Source: Coriaria nepalensis (Eukaryota; Streptophyta; Magnoliopsida; Cucurbitales; Coriariaceae). Taken from it: DNA of 64,000 nucleotides. Both the position numbers and the translations under genes were made by a program. The notes beneath the pieces are model-generated. The model was given only the letters and a program-made list of their open reading frames with translations, made no database searches and was not told where the DNA came from. The stretch lies in assembly GCA_027186245.1 (NCBI GenBank), contig CP114498.1:6207501-6271500 (forward strand), in the 5' to 3' direction. How positions within the stretch are numbered: position 1 is the stretch's first letter; the number at the start of each line of letters is the position of its first letter. Below are positions 25,688 to 39,000 of this stretch, in pieces.

Positions 25688-27274
25688 CTACCTAACCATG
25701 ACAATATCGTCAATTTTCAAGATCATCCTTACACATTCTGTCGCAAGGGTGATTGCACTAGTGCTCACAAGCAGCGGCTGCACCACATTCTCCTCCAAGA
25801 TATTTGTGATCTGCCCCTTCCTCACATTAATCCCGGCATTGATCTCTCCCTGTGCATGACGGTTTCTCAGCTCCGTCACAATCGCAATCGGATTCAATCC
25901 TGCATTTTCAGCCAGCGTATATGGAATGACTTCAAGAGCCTCTGCAAATGAACGAACACAATAACCCTCCATCCCATGCAAAACCTTTGCCCAAGCACCC
26001 AATTGTCTGGAAAGCTCAATCTCGGGTGCACCACCACCGGCAATTAGAAACTTCTTGTTCACCAAACACCTAACCACACACAATGCATCGTGCAAGCTTC
26101 GCTCGGCCTCATCAAGCACCAACTGGTTCGACCCACGGACCACCACGGTGGTGGTCCGGCCCACATCCTTAATACCAGTGATTTTCACAATCTTGCCATC
26201 TCCAAGAGAAGACTCTTCAACCAGATCAGCATACCCCAGCTTCTTGGCATGGAAATGTTCAATATTGGCAATAGGCAAACAATTAAGAGTCTTAGTGATG
26301 AATTCAATCTCATCACGCTCTACATCCTTAATCACCAGAATCTTTGCTTTTGCAAGGTAATGGAGTGATAGATCTGTCACTGCATCTCTCAGGATACTTT
26401 TCTGAATCAACAGGACATTACACCCAGTTGCCTTAATCTTCTTTATCATGCCTAGAATATAATTTCTTTCCTCTTTCAGTATCCTATCCATCTGAGTATA
26501 ATCCGAAACAACAATGCTCTGCTCGATATCAGTCTTTGGAGGTGAAATCTGGAACTGAATGACTGCAATCTTAGCATTCTCCATCCTCGTAGGTCCCCCT
26601 GCAGCATGACTAGTCTTCTTATCAAAAACCAAGCCCTTTACAAGTTCTGTATCATCCACAGTTCCACCGAGCTTCTTTACAATCTTTATATCCCTCAAAT
26701 CGACCAAATCTGGCTTCTGTGGATCCACAACTGAAAGGACAGAATCAACAGCAAGAGGTGCGAGCAGAGTCGAGTACTGACTCACAACCTTGCTATTGAG
26801 CGAAGTACTCGCAGATTTAATCAACGACTCTCTATCCGATAGTTCGACAGGAACAGCCATGGCCGTCAACACATCAACAGCCTTAATGGAGACCTTGTGA
26901 AGCGAATCGGAGATCACAGTAGGGTGAATCCCATTGGACAAAAGAGTAAGACACTGTTTCAGAAGCGAACCTGCGATGACGACGACGGTGGTCGTTCCAT
27001 CTCCGGCAGCAGCATCCTGAGATTTAGAAAGCTCGACAAGCATTTTAGCAGCAGGTTGAAGGACCTCCATTTTGTTCAGAATGGTGGCGCCGTCGTTGGT
27101 GATTATAACCTCGCCGGAGGCCGTGGAGATCATCTTGTCCATCCCCTTGGGTCCAAGACTCGTGCGAACGGCGTCTGCAATGGACCTGGCTGAGACGATG
27201 TTAGCATGGCGAATATCCTCCTTGCGCTTGTTGTCGATGAAGGATTCCGTTTGAGAAACTGCGGGAGCCGCCAT
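25688..27274 (-). CDS. CCT4: T-complex protein 1 subunit delta (CCT4)
   Basis: Subunit delta of the cytosolic TRiC/CCT group II chaperonin, which folds actin, tubulin and other clients with ATP. It is an uninterrupted frame of 528 residues from the ATG at 27274 ([20 protein letters not shown]). A frame-extending TTG two codons upstream is not a likely start. Landmarks: [21 protein letters not shown], the nucleotide-binding [32 protein letters not shown], the C-terminal [30 protein letters not shown] and EECVR-type [19 protein letters not shown]. Length and near-identity to plant CCT4 make the call firm. The Arabidopsis gene is At3g18190. A telo-box-like AAAACCCTAG lies upstream near 27384. 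Confidence 0.97.
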   Translation of the reverse strand: MAAPAVSQTESFIDNKRKEDIRHANIVSARSIADAVRTSLGPKGMDKMISTASGEVIITNDGATILNKMEVLQPAAKMLVELSKSQDAAAGDGTTTVVVIAGSLLKQCLTLLSNGIHPTVISDSLHKVSIKAVDVLTAMAVPVELSDRESLIKSASTSLNSKVVSQYSTLLAPLAVDSVLSVVDPQKPDLVDLRDIKIVKKLGGTVDDTELVKGLVFDKKTSHAAGGPTRMENAKIAVIQFQISPPKTDIEQSIVVSDYTQMDRILKEERNYILGMIKKIKATGCNVLLIQKSILRDAVTDLSLHYLAKAKILVIKDVERDEIEFITKTLNCLPIANIEHFHAKKLGYADLVEESSLGDGKIVKITGIKDVGRTTTVVVRGSNQLVLDEAERSLHDALCVVRCLVNKKFLIAGGGAPEIELSRQLGAWAKVLHGMEGYCVRSFAEALEVIPYTLAENAGLNPIAIVTELRNRHAQGEINAGINVRKGQITNILEENVVQPLLVSTSAITLATECVRMILKIDDIVMVR

Positions 27275-27289
27275 GGACAAGCGAAATAC

Positions 27290-28080
27290 GAAGCTCGGGA
27301 AAGCTTACCCTAAGATGAAGATCAGAGTGTAGGAAGGCGTTCGGTTTAATGTGGAAGAGAGGGTTTGAAAATGGCGAGGAAGTAAAACCCTAGATATTGA
27401 TAAAGAAGATTAGAGTGAGGATTACGAGGGTTGTGAAAAGAGGAGAGAGTTCCAGAGTATTTGCTGAATTCCCAGTTTTCCTTGATATTATTAATATAAA
27501 TTTAATTTTAAGTATTAATTATGAATTTTAAATTTATATTTTTTAATTATCAAATAAATTATATAATTTAATTATATTTAAAATAATTTAAATTAATAAT
27601 AACTTAACTAATATTTATATCGAATATATATTATAATTTCTTTTCAAATGATCGGCAAAAAAAATTTAAAATTCAAATGATTTTAAATTTGGTAAGATTT
27701 AGTGTTAACGGTCCAAATTTCAATTATATGAAAATCAAGAATTTACATAATTAAATTTACAAAAATATTATAAATATTTAAAACTTAACACGGTAAATAT
27801 TTAAAATATTTAAGAATTATAATATTAAATACTCAAATTCAAATTTAAAATATAGGGAATACTTATATATATATTTTTCTTGTTTTTTAGAAAAAAAATA
27901 TAAAAAATAGAGAAAGAACATAAGGAAGGGATAAAGGGTCAAAAACCTTCGGACCAAAATGGTACAAAAGGGGAAACAAAAAGAGAAGAAGATAGAAAAT
28001 AATATTTAAAAAAAAAAAAAACTATAACCTAATCTGATCTGATGATATAACGCAGGGTATTTTTTTGGCATCATGAACGT
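27290..28080. other. CCT4 promoter and AT-rich spacer
   Basis: CCT4 transcribes leftward and the next transcription unit rightward, so this is a divergent intergenic region. The first 190 bp probably hold the CCT4 5'UTR and promoter. The rest (27480-28020) is A/T-rich low complexity. Confidence 0.45.
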
Positions 28081-28084
28081 TTTA

Positions 28085-28425
28085 TAAAACCATTTCAAAT
28101 CCAAATTGTTCGGGCATCTCCTTGACCAACTGAGTACTGAAGAAGCTTGAATTTGCTCTTAAGAGCTATCTGATTGTTGAAGTGAGCTTCGAGCGAAGGG
28201 AATAAACCCCGAGCGGGATCAGAGGGCACCTGCCCCCAAACTGAGTTATTGGAGGCTTTGGCTTTCGCCTTTACCCCAGACTCCGTCGGCGAGGACCGTG
28301 ACAGTCTTGCGACGCAACCCAGGCAGGCGGAAGCCAGACTATCACTCCGACGCCCCCCCCCCCCCCCACAATGAAAAATTATTGGATCCAACCCTGACGA
28401 CAACCATCTGGATTTTGCCTCTCAG
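28085..28425 (+). other. Candidate untranslated first exon of the ARMC7-like gene
   Basis: A GC-richer block within AT-rich DNA ends in a good donor (CTCTCAG|GTAACA, exon end 28425). It contains an unbroken run of 15 C (28353-28367). No Met-initiated plus frame in it continues into the armadillo coding exons, so it is most likely 5'UTR. Its link to the gene starting at 30838 is inferred from strand and spacing only. Confidence 0.35.
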
Positions 28426-30837
28426 GTAACAACATTCGTCCTCTCCTTCTCTATTGTTCACTGTCACTCTCTTAATCTCTTGTTCACTCGCCCTCCATTT
28501 CTGTCGTTCACTATATCTCCCTCTCTCGATGTGTAAAGGATGCGTGATTTGGTCGGGTCCCCGCAGCGGTACCTATGCACGCCAACTGTTTGATATTTTG
28601 TCTTTAAGAGTAAACCCAATAAAGCATTGTGTTTCTCTCTTTGTTTTCTTTAGCTACTTTTCTGTCTTTCTACTACTGTCGAGTGTGGAAGCTTGTCAAG
28701 TTGCATTTAGGAACTCAGGGAAAGATAAACAATACCTATTGATCCACTCTTAATTTAAATATGTTTTATAAATATTAAAATTAGGGTGGAAAATCACATA
28801 AATAAATCAAATATATATTTTATAACAGAAATATGAGAAGGAGGAAGAGAAGTTAGCGGACTCGTGGAGCTGCTGCTTGGATTATCGTAGAATAAGAGGA
28901 CTTAGGAAATGACTTAAAAGACCGCCGCAGGGAGGCGAGGGAGTCACTTGTCAGGTCTTGTGGTGATACCCCATGTAACTTTTATAACAGAAATATGAAA
29001 AGGGGGAAGGGAAGTTAGGGCAGTGCCATCCCACCCTCGCCCCCTACCCTCTGCCCATGAACATAAGAAACTTCTACCTCCAACGCATTTGGCATTTGCC
29101 TCATTTCCACACGGCTTCTTTCTCTTTTTATTTATATATTTGTAGTTTTCCTCTCTTTTTTCTATCTTGATTCACTGTTATATTAGACCTTCATGCTGGT
29201 GAGTTTGTCTCTTGAAGTTTAAAAGCAGTGACACATGAAAATTTGAGCTATAATTATCCATTTGATCTTAAAATGATCAATTGGAAAGTTTTGACGAAGT
29301 TGCTCACAAAAAATTTCTACTCCTTTTTAATTTAGTCGCTTCACATAATAATCAACTACTTCTCGTCACATTTAGTTTCTTTGTCATTCCACACCCTCCT
29401 CCCCCCTCTCTGAAGAATGTATTGGAGTAATCTTATGATGAGTTCTTGTGGAGAAGCTTTTCATTTTACCTTATATTTATTTTTATTTTTTCCCCTTTTA
29501 TTAAGTAGTATCTTTTGTGGAACTAAGTTTGCAGAAAGTGTCTTTTGGGCTGTTACTCTTCGCATGAATGTTCTGAGGTTTATGCGAGGACTAGGTTTGT
29601 CATGATGAAGCTGAATTCATGATGATAGGTTATGCTTGACGTTCTATTTTCAGATTGTAAGGGAATCTCTTACATACATATAGCTCATTTAGGCTCCTCT
29701 TTCAGTGCAAATATATATACAAGGATTTTTTTTGTACTCTAGAAAATAACCTATTTTCTACTGTTAGGACTTAGGAGCATGGTGAGTGAGGAATATTTGT
29801 TGGAACAATTAGAGAATGAAGACACACTTAGTGTCCTTTGGAACTTGGGAGTTCCAGTCGCAATCCCAAAAGACTTGTGAAAACCTTCTGCATTTATTAG
29901 GTGGTGTTCGGATCAACATGGCTGTCTTGGGCGACAATTTTTTTAACATAGAATGGACTAACGAGCCCAAAGAAGATTTTTATTTCCTTTTAGCAAAAGA
30001 TGGTACTATTCATGAATCCAGAAGTAGTTTATAGGGGTTTAATGAAGTTTGTTTAAACTTCTACGAACCATCCCCCAAAATAAATTTCTTAACATACCTG
30101 ATACCAACTATACCACTCGTTAAACTACAAATTTTTTACTCTTTTTTTTTCAAATCGTGTTCCATTTTTTAAGAATGCGAGTGAAAAAAAAAATTATATA
30201 TATATATTTGGAAGTGGATGCTGTTGGAATTTGTAGCATGGATAGAAGGTTGTCTTACAAAGTATACACTATGTCCATCATATTTGAAATCTCTTCCAAC
30301 ATCATTTTCTGTTTCTTGCTGAATATAAGGATTATAGAATGTGATTTTTCAAGTTCTGTATGTTTACCGGTGAAGGTTTCCTAAGTTCCGGCAAAACTGA
30401 TGATAAAATGGCTTACTGGGAAAATCCTTAATTTCTTTTCTGGGATAAAATTTCTCTTCTCACTGTTTTCATTTTTCTGAGCAAGTGGTTTCTTGATATA
30501 ACACTGACAATGATAATGGGTTAGTCCTGGTTTCATAATTAATTAATTTATTTTTGTCATTTGAGAATATAGTAATGGATATGTTTCTGCAGTTTTCAGA
30601 TACTAGGAGGTTCATTACTATGGTTCTATAGAAATTCTGATTTCAATGATTGGTTCTTATAATTAGTATTCGTGCTATTAGTATATATAACTTGATCACC
30701 TACTATTCTAAAGTTTTTCAAATATTGATGTGCCCTAGAATTTGGATATGGTTTCCTTGTCAGGTGATTCCTACTCTAGAATTATCCCCATTCAGATGAA
30801 TATTTAGACAGTATTCTTCTTTTTAAACCTTGAGGCA
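28426..30837 (+). other. Spacer or 5'UTR intron before the ARMC7-like gene
   Basis: No coding exon recognised. A direct repeat of about 38 bp (ATAACAGAAATATGA, then a purine-rich GAAG stretch) occurs at about 28822-28860 and 28983-29021. Short frames at 29.8-30.4 kb look random. Confidence 0.35.
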
Positions 30838-32764
30838 ATGTTTACCAATGATCGGAGGCAAGAAGAGCGAACAGGACAGTATGGAACTCCAAGGCTCCAA
30901 TACCTCCAAGTATTGTTCTTTCATATTTTTGGCTTTGGAACATGACTGGACTAATTAAAATTGGGCTTTAGTTTGTTTGAAAACAATTCACATGTGACCA
31001 TTGGGATGTCCTATTCCAGGAATTGGTGAACCAGTTTCAGAGCTCAAACAGTGAAGGTTAATTTCTTTACTTAAATCAGAATGGAAACCGCTCTGTTAAT
31101 GTAACAACATTTATTTGATAGGATTAATTTCATATCAAAACACTAGTACATGTTTGTATTCTAACTACAATTTGTCACTGCTATGATCCGAATTCCGTAT
31201 TATTTCATTTATTTTCTTGATGTTAATTAACTTGCTTGTGGTTATCTCATGTAAGACCCTGCCTCTTTGACTTTGTCGACTTTTTCCTTACCAATATTCA
31301 TTTTGTTGGGTTTTAAGGTCTTAAGGTTAACTGGCTTTGGATCAATTTTCAGTACTGATATTCCCTTTCTCTCATCGTACACGAATCTAAAAGGCGATCT
31401 CTGAATATTGATGCCCCTGATTAATTTTTTCCCCCATTTGAGTCATCCTTTCATGCGGTTCATTTAAGAAACTATATGACAGCCAGTATTTTGTAACTGG
31501 TTGCAAGGCATGAAAATGATCATGTCTATGAGGCAGTTTAACTCATAAGTGAAAACTTGTCAAGGTGTATACAAATAGGCACTGGCTTTTGAGAACTTCT
31601 TTCATGGTTGATACCTAAGGGTAATTTACTTACTCTGACAAATGAAAACTCATCTAAGAGCCTAGTCAATAGTAATTGCTGCTGTATTATACTATAGTTC
31701 TTGTTTTTGGACATTTAGCTCTTTATCAAGTCTTTTCTGTACTGCAGAAACAAAAGAAAGAATTGTTGCAAATTTGGCAAACTTTGCTTATGATCCCTAC
31801 AATTATTCCTTCTTGCGCAGGGTACTGAACATCCTTTGTTGGTTCATGTACTTTTGGTCTCATGCTCACGATCTACCTTCTAATCCATTTGTGTTTTTTT
31901 TTTTTTTTTTAATTTTTTTTTCAATTAACAGCTTAATGTTTTGGAGCTGTTTCTGGACTGCATTACAGAACCAAATGAGAAGCTTGTGGAACTTGGCATT
32001 GGAGGGATCTGCAATTCTTGTATCGGTTAGTTATGAAATGGAAACCCATTTTTGCCTTTAATTATCCCGCTTTCAGGTTGTAATTTTACAAGGTATGAGA
32101 ATCTGTTTTTCATTCCTCACAGATCCAGCTAATGCTTCTATTATCACTCAGTGTGATGGGATTCCACTGGTTATTCAATGCTTATCAAGCCCTGTCAGGA
32201 ACACCGTAAGTTAAAAACCTAGTTAGATGGTAGCATCTAGTACATTATTATTAAGGGTTCATTTGGACTGACTTATTATTAAACTGACGTTTACGATAAC
32301 ATTAGAATAATAGATTTTAATTTTATTTTATGAGCTTAAACTGAAATTTGTGGGGGCCCAAACTGGACTTTGGGTTCACACTGGACAAAAAAGTTGATCC
32401 GAATCAACCCTAAATCGATCTTAAGGATGGGGTTAAATATTGGAAGTTTCGATCTGCTCGTTAGTTAATAATGTTTGTTTTGTGCATTTACTAAGGTGAC
32501 ATATTATAATTGCAAGTAACTAATGCATCTCAATATCCATATGGAGTTTGATGGGGTTTATACGAGCTTTTGGGATCATGATTGTAGGTGAATTATGCAC
32601 TAGGGGCTCTTTATTACCTTTGCAATGCCTCGAACAAGGAACATATTCTAAAACCAGAAGTGATTGATATCATCAAGAGATATGCTGGGGCTGAAGCAGC
32701 AAGTGTTAGCTTCAGTAACTTAGCAAAGGCTTTTTTGGGCAAACATGTCAATGAGGAAAACTAA
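30838..32764 (+). CDS. ARMC7: Armadillo repeat-containing protein 7-like (ARMC7)
   Basis: Exons 30838-30909, 31020-31056, 31748-31821, 31932-32025, 32123-32205 and 32588-32764. All have GT-AG junctions and consistent phase, and join to 178 residues, the usual ARMC7 size. The protein starts [20 protein letters not shown], the conserved N-terminus. Armadillo-type helical segments follow: [50 protein letters not shown] and [20 protein letters not shown]. There is no signal peptide or membrane segment. ARMC7 is linked to spliceosome-associated assemblies in animals and fungi; for the plant protein only a protein-interaction role can be inferred. A long T-run (about 31896-31921) precedes the exon 4 acceptor. 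Confidence 0.92.
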
Positions 32765-33640
32765 GATGCACAAGACAAAGACCATCTATTTACGTTTTGT
32801 TTGTTAAGTTGTATTGATTGATATGGGATGAGCAACATTTTGACCTGATAAACTAGTGCCATAGCTTATTATTAATCTGATAGAAAATTCTTAGTGTCAT
32901 ATTGGCTCATAAAATTAAAGATCAATTAAGGGTATGTTTGATCATGTTATTTAAATACCGTTGCAATTTAAATGTCAAAAACTGGTTTTCATGAGGGACC
33001 AATTTGTTTGATCATAGAAAAGTGTTAGAAATTGTTGAATACCGGTATTTTAATATCAGTATGAATCACGAAATCTAAGAATTAGAAAAAGTAATTCACC
33101 ATTTTTGACTGGTTTCTGAAGACTAGCTAAATAAGATTATAGTTTAGAGTAGGAAAATGGAAGTAAATAATAGATTGTGTATGAGTTTGATATATAAGTA
33201 CTTATGTGGATCTTGTATGATTTGAATATAGGTCTGTTGGAAGCTCTTCCTCCTGGTTAGTTTGATCTGTTGTGTTTTATGGAGTAATGAGAATTTCGAG
33301 AGTGAGTTTGATATATAAGTACTTAGTAGTTTTTCAATGGGTTTGAAGTGTTAATTGTTTGGAAGTGAATAAGTGATCATCATCTATGTTGTTTCACAAC
33401 TTCTTATATATATACTTGATTCTTGAAAAGTATTTAATTGAAATTTTTTATTTTATAAATTTAACTTATGTTTTGTTATATGCTAAAACTATTATTATTT
33501 ATAGCATTACAAGAATTTTATTTTGGAATTTGATTATATCGGAATGTTTTGTTATATAAGTACATTTTTTGAACTTAAATGTATTTGAAGTTTTTATGAT
33601 GGGACCCATTTTGATTATTTATATTTATTAAAAATATAAT
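32765..33640. other. 3' flank of the ARMC7-like gene; no gene seen
   Basis: GGGTATGTTTGATCATG at about 32932 resembles the end of hAT-type MITEs, but I could not pair it. GAGTTTGATATATAAGTACTTA occurs twice in near-identical form, at about 33184 and 33304. Confidence 0.35.
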
Positions 33641-34835
33641 ATTTATATTATATGTCTATTGAAATTTAAAAGTTAAACTTTTTCTTAAGATGAATCAGAA
33701 CATTGAATAGATAGAATAATTGTTATTGTGCAGTTGGTAATCATAACATGTTCTTTTGAAAAATGTTTGTTTCTTATCTCTCGAGTAGTTTTGACACTTT
33801 ACTAAAAATCAATCTTGGTTTGGAGGTTTAAATTAATTAATCATGAGATGATTGAATTAATTATTTTGATTAAAATATATTTTAAAGCTAAACGAATCTA
33901 GTTATGAATTAAATAAAATCATAAAGTTCAGATATATAATCTAATTGGTCACACATATTTAAATTTATATGTAACTCAGTTAAGTTTATTACAAGAATAA
34001 AGAAAATAGATTGTTTTGATTTTAGGAGTAAAATTATAATTTATCTTATAATATGACTATATAGACGAAACAATAAATTATTAATTTATTAAATCTAATA
34101 GCACAACTAAAAATAATATTAATTTAATTAATAATTAATAATTTACATCAAAATTATTTATTTAATTATAAAAATATCATGAATGTTTATAATTAACAAT
34201 TAAATAATAAAGAGTTAATGTGTTGATTTGTTAATTTGATTTTATAGGCTACATTAATTAAAATATATGAGCTAAGAACTCATGATATGGTGGGCCATAT
34301 GAATGGATTTTTAACTCATTATTTCCACTAATTAGATTAAGAAAACCTTTAACCAGGTTAACAAATAATCGAGTCAAAGTAGTAGGTTGACTTTTAAGAA
34401 ATTTAGAACCTAATGGAGCATTATAAATACCCTATTAAGGTTGGTCGAAAATCATACATTTTCCTTGCCTCTTGGCTTCGATCCCTAAGAGTAAGAAAAG
34501 TGTGATTTTTTCTTTTATTTTTCACGAGCTCTTCGAATTATAGGATTAATTTTAAAGTAGAAAATATATCAAGCAAACTGAACCGTGTAGATTACGATTA
34601 GAGTATGAACATTTGGACACTTGAGTCTTCCCATTGAATTCAATTATAATGAGGTAGAAAGGAGATCCGTTCGATTCTGTATTAAAATTAGTAAGTATTT
34701 TTATATCTTTATTTTTTCAATTTCTAGAACTTTTTTGAATTTTTTGTTAAATATATATTTAATATGTATTTACATGATCGATCTTATCTTGATGTATTTA
34801 TATGAGTTTAATTCATATTTCAAATTAAATTAAAA
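33640..34835 (+). mobile_element. Diverged partial copy of the long LTR-like repeat (copy 2)
   Basis: Aligns with about 8920-10045 in the same orientation from end to end, with many substitutions and small indels. It lacks the first 800 bp of copy 1 and has no Copia coding sequence beside it. It is either a truncated solo LTR or a non-coding repeat of the same family. Confidence 0.55.
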
Positions 34836-34839
34836 GAAA

Positions 34840-36061
34840 AATAGAACTAGCCATTTATGAAAAAAATTCAGATTAATTCATATCTTCTTCCTATATCAGC
34901 TTTTAAACTGAAACAATTCAATAAGGAAGTTACAGATAAGCCAATTACCTTATTAGAAAGGGCCTCAAATTCTCGTATAAATGCCTGTAGCATGATGGTA
35001 GGATAAATTCTCTATGCTACTCCATCACTTTGTCTTATTCTTTTCTGCTTCTTCTAGTTTTACACGCCCCTTCTCCTTAATAGGAAAGACAAAGGAGATA
35101 AGAGTAGGGCCAGCGAATCACTCAAGGGTCAAACAATACTATGCATTCAACTTTGTGCCTCACTACCGTCCATCTTCTCTTCATTATTTATTACACCTTT
35201 TTTTTTTTTTTTTTCCTTTTTCTCTCTTGTGTCACACCGTTTCCTAATGAAATCAAAAGGCACAAAGTTTAAGAGTCAAACTCAATTATGAGTTTGACTC
35301 TTTGATGACTATTATAAGATCCACTCATAGTTGAGAAAGGGTTTAAGAGTCAAACTAAATACAAGGAGATCAGTAGGTAAGCTGACTATTTTGGGAAGAA
35401 TTTTCTTTTACTTTTTTAAGTTTTGGTCCAAAACCCAATCTGAGTGTAAAATGTTACTTAGAAATTTATGATTCATAATTTATATATGAAATGTCAGCTC
35501 GAATAAGTTCTCTCTGTCTCTCTATATATATATTTAGTTACAAGATGATTATAATATCCATCAATTTTAATTATATATATGAATTATATATTATTTTATT
35601 ATATATATATATATAAAGTTAAATAATATGAAAACGAAAGAAAGTGAAAGAACAACCCGATTCATCATTGTTTGCGTAATTATTCCTGAAAAGAAATATG
35701 AACGGCCGTGGACGCCTCTCAAGTTGAACTTTGGAGAACTCCCCCACTGCCGCTGATTCATTGTACGTAGTGGGTTTCAGTCAAAATTTCCATTTCCAAA
35801 ACTATAATGTTATTCTTCAAAAGGAAAAGAAAAGAATTCAACCTTTCACCTTACTTCTTTTTTCCAACTGGGTTTAGTTTCTTGTTTTTCCCAGAAATTG
35901 AGGCATTCTAGGCAGTCTCTTCGCCTTGTCTTAATCTGTATTAGTATTCTGGAACTGAATTTTTATTGGGTTGTTTGAAATTTGGACCTGCGGTGTTTAT
36001 TTATTATTATTTTTTCTTCTCTTTTTGTGTTTGGAGAGTCAGAAACTGTGGGAAAAACAAG
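34840..36061 (+). other. Intergenic and promoter region of the SLC35F1-like gene
   Basis: No gene recognised. It contains a perfect 13-bp stem (35271-35283 with 35290-35302, loop AATTAT) and a third copy of the same motif at about 35342-35356. An (AT)n tract lies at about 35571-35614. A GC-richer block at 35700-35760 and a CT-rich leader from 35840 are plausibly promoter and 5'UTR of the gene starting at 36062. Confidence 0.4.
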
Positions 36062-39000
36062 ATGAGGGATTTGAAGGAGTTTTGGACGAAGAAAACATTG
36101 ACAGGTCTTGGGTTAGGACAATTCCTGTCTCTTCTGATCACTTCCACTGGCTTTACTTCCTCTGAACTCGCCAAAAGAGGTGCCCCTCTGTCTCTTTTGT
36201 TCTATATCTTTCCATTTCATTTGCAATTATACTGTGATTTATTACTATTACATTTCCTACCGAAGAAGTGTTTTTTTTTTTTTCATACTTTGTATTTCAT
36301 TGCAAAATGTTCTCTTTAAAACTTTTGTCACACTAATACTTTGTTTTTATTTTTCCTTTGATTAGGGATTAATGCTCCAACTTCACAATCTTTTCTAAAC
36401 TATGTGCTCTTGGCTGTTGTCTATGGAAGTATAATTCTTTACCGAAGAAAAGCATTAAAGGTCAATCTCCATTCTTCTTTTTCATTATTTTGAACTGTTT
36501 GTAGATGATTGAACAAACAATTGATTCATCAGTTAAACCGGATTAGGACACAATTTAGTGACACGTGAAAACCTTTTTGTTCAATTTTTGAAGAATTTTC
36601 ATGGTAGAACAGTGATTGAGAGTGGAGTTCTTACCATAAGATGTAGAATTAAGAGAAAGGGTCCAATTCGTTCATTGGTTATTGTTCTATTGCGAATTTT
36701 TTATTCTTTTCTCTCTTGATGAGCTTAAGTGTTACTACTAGAGTAATGATGCTTCCTTATAAAAAATTTTTTTACAGGCAAAATGGTATTACTACATACC
36801 TCTTGGGTTGGTAGATGTGGAGGCCAATTACCTTGGTGTGAATATCGGCCTAATGATCTTTACTCGGTTCTTATTCTAATTATGGAAATATTTCGTATAG
36901 TACATATTGCATTCAGAAGTTTTATCTGTTCATCTTCATGATATCTTTGAATTTTCCGATTCTATTTTAGATTATTGACTTATAATGGGAAAGCTTATAC
37001 TACCTCGTGATGTGCAGTGGTAAAAGCATATCAGTACACATCTCTTACAAGTGTGATGCTTCTAGATTGTTGGTCAATCCCATGTGTGATGTTGCTTACT
37101 TGGCTCTTCTTGAGAACAAAGTACAGATTCATGAAGATAACGGGTGTTTTTGTTTGTGTTGCTGGCCTTGTGACTGTAATTTTTTCTGATGTTCATGCTG
37201 GTGACAGGGCAGGTAAGTCAACATAAAAATCCAAATCACCCCCCCCCCCCTCTCTCTCTGTCTCATTCTCCAGAATTAGTACTGCAAGTTTAACAAAAGC
37301 ATTACCATGGTATGTAGGAGGAAGCAGTCCTCTTAAAGGGGATGCACTTGTTATAGCTGGAGCTACGCTATACTCCATCAGTAATGTTAGTGAGGTAAGG
37401 AAATTCTTTTCCCTTTTTCTATTGAGAGCTGTTTTTTCTGAGTTCTCCGTTTTCTTCATTCTCCTTGCTTTCTAATTCATCTTTTTACTCCATTTGAATT
37501 CCCCTAGTGAGTCTGGCTTTTTGTATCCCTAACATGATTTTGCCTCAGCATAATACAAATAGGTTGAAATTGTGTTCCTTCTTGCAAAAATCGAAATACC
37601 TTCTGAAAATTCCCTCTTATGACTGCCTTTGCAATCTCTTCATCAATTTAACTGTCAATAACGCAAATAACTATGCTGTTTATAAACAGGAAGAACTGTG
37701 TGATAAGTATATATATTTATATATGTATAGTTTGGGTCTCATTATTTTTCCTCTCAAGCGCCCTTTTACAGTATTAGTTCTCAGTTGTCTGTTTTTGTTG
37801 TAGGAGTTTTTTGTTAAAAGTGCTGATCGAGTTGAACTAATGGCAATGATGGGCCTTTTTGGTGCTGTCATTAGTGCTGTCCAAATGTATCCTTTTCATT
37901 GCAGATATACACTTCTATGAATTGGTCTTGATACACCATGTGCTTGTTATCCAGTAGTCACCTTACCAATCTTGTTTGATCGGTGTCTTAGAAGGTTTTC
38001 TGTGATAAAAGCTTATACTCATAGGGTAAATTATTGCGTAAATTGCAGTTATACTCTCTTTTTGTTCCTGAAATTACAGAAAACTCCCATACTTCATATG
38101 GCAATATCTTATTATGTCCTTTGTAGAGATGGTTAAAACTTGAAACCATCATTGATTATTTCGTATTAAAAAGGAAAATTAATCTTCCCTTGATTCCTCC
38201 TCTCTAATTTACCATGATTCTTCAAAATTAAATCATTGCAACACTGCTATGAGAAGTACAATGAGTGAAAGGAAATATGAGTTTAGCATTGCCATGATGG
38301 TCTTTGCCATATCGAAATGTCGTTAAGATATTTTTTCATACATCTGAATTGTTTCCCTTGAATGATTTCTATAGAAGCATAGTCGAGCGTAGTGAGCTAC
38401 GTTCTATTCGCTGGACTGTTGGGGCAGTAAGTTCTCTCACTCTCTCTCTCTCTGTGTCTAGATTAACATTCTGGCTTAAAAATTTGCTTGGCAAAGTAAT
38501 TTAAGCAGACAAAATTTTCTGGTTGGAGTTTAGATTGTCAGTTTAGTATTACATGGTAATATTCATCTAGTTTACTTACAAAACTTGCATTCTAACATGA
38601 TTTACTCTTTTTTTCTATGTTTCAGACAATTCCATTTGTTGGATTTTCTTTGGCTATGTTCCTCTTCTACTCATTAGTCCCTGTATTACTTAAGGTATGA
38701 ATGAATATGTCAAACGGAATAATTTTGATTAGTAATGAGTCATTGTCTTTCAATCTTAAAGAAGTGTTATCAGATAATTTTTCTGGAAAAGCTCTTTTTT
38801 TGTTTCCTGATATGAAGTGCTATTTATGTTTCTTGCAGATTAATGGATCTACTATGTTGAATCTGTCTTTGCTGACATCAGACATGTGGTCGGTTGTGAT
38901 TCGCATCTTTGCTTATCATGAGAAGGTCCGTATTTTGGTAGTAAAATCTTAGAACTTAAGGTCATCAAGTTTTCATAGTATAGATAGTTTGGGTTTCGTT

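Noticed and set aside
26055..27254. Plus-strand frames antisense to CCT4
   Set aside because: They are shadows of a highly conserved coding exon on the other strand and have no protein-like features of their own.
27275..27280. Two-codon N-terminal extension of CCT4
   Set aside because: The extension begins with TTG, not ATG; nuclear plant genes start with ATG, here 27274.
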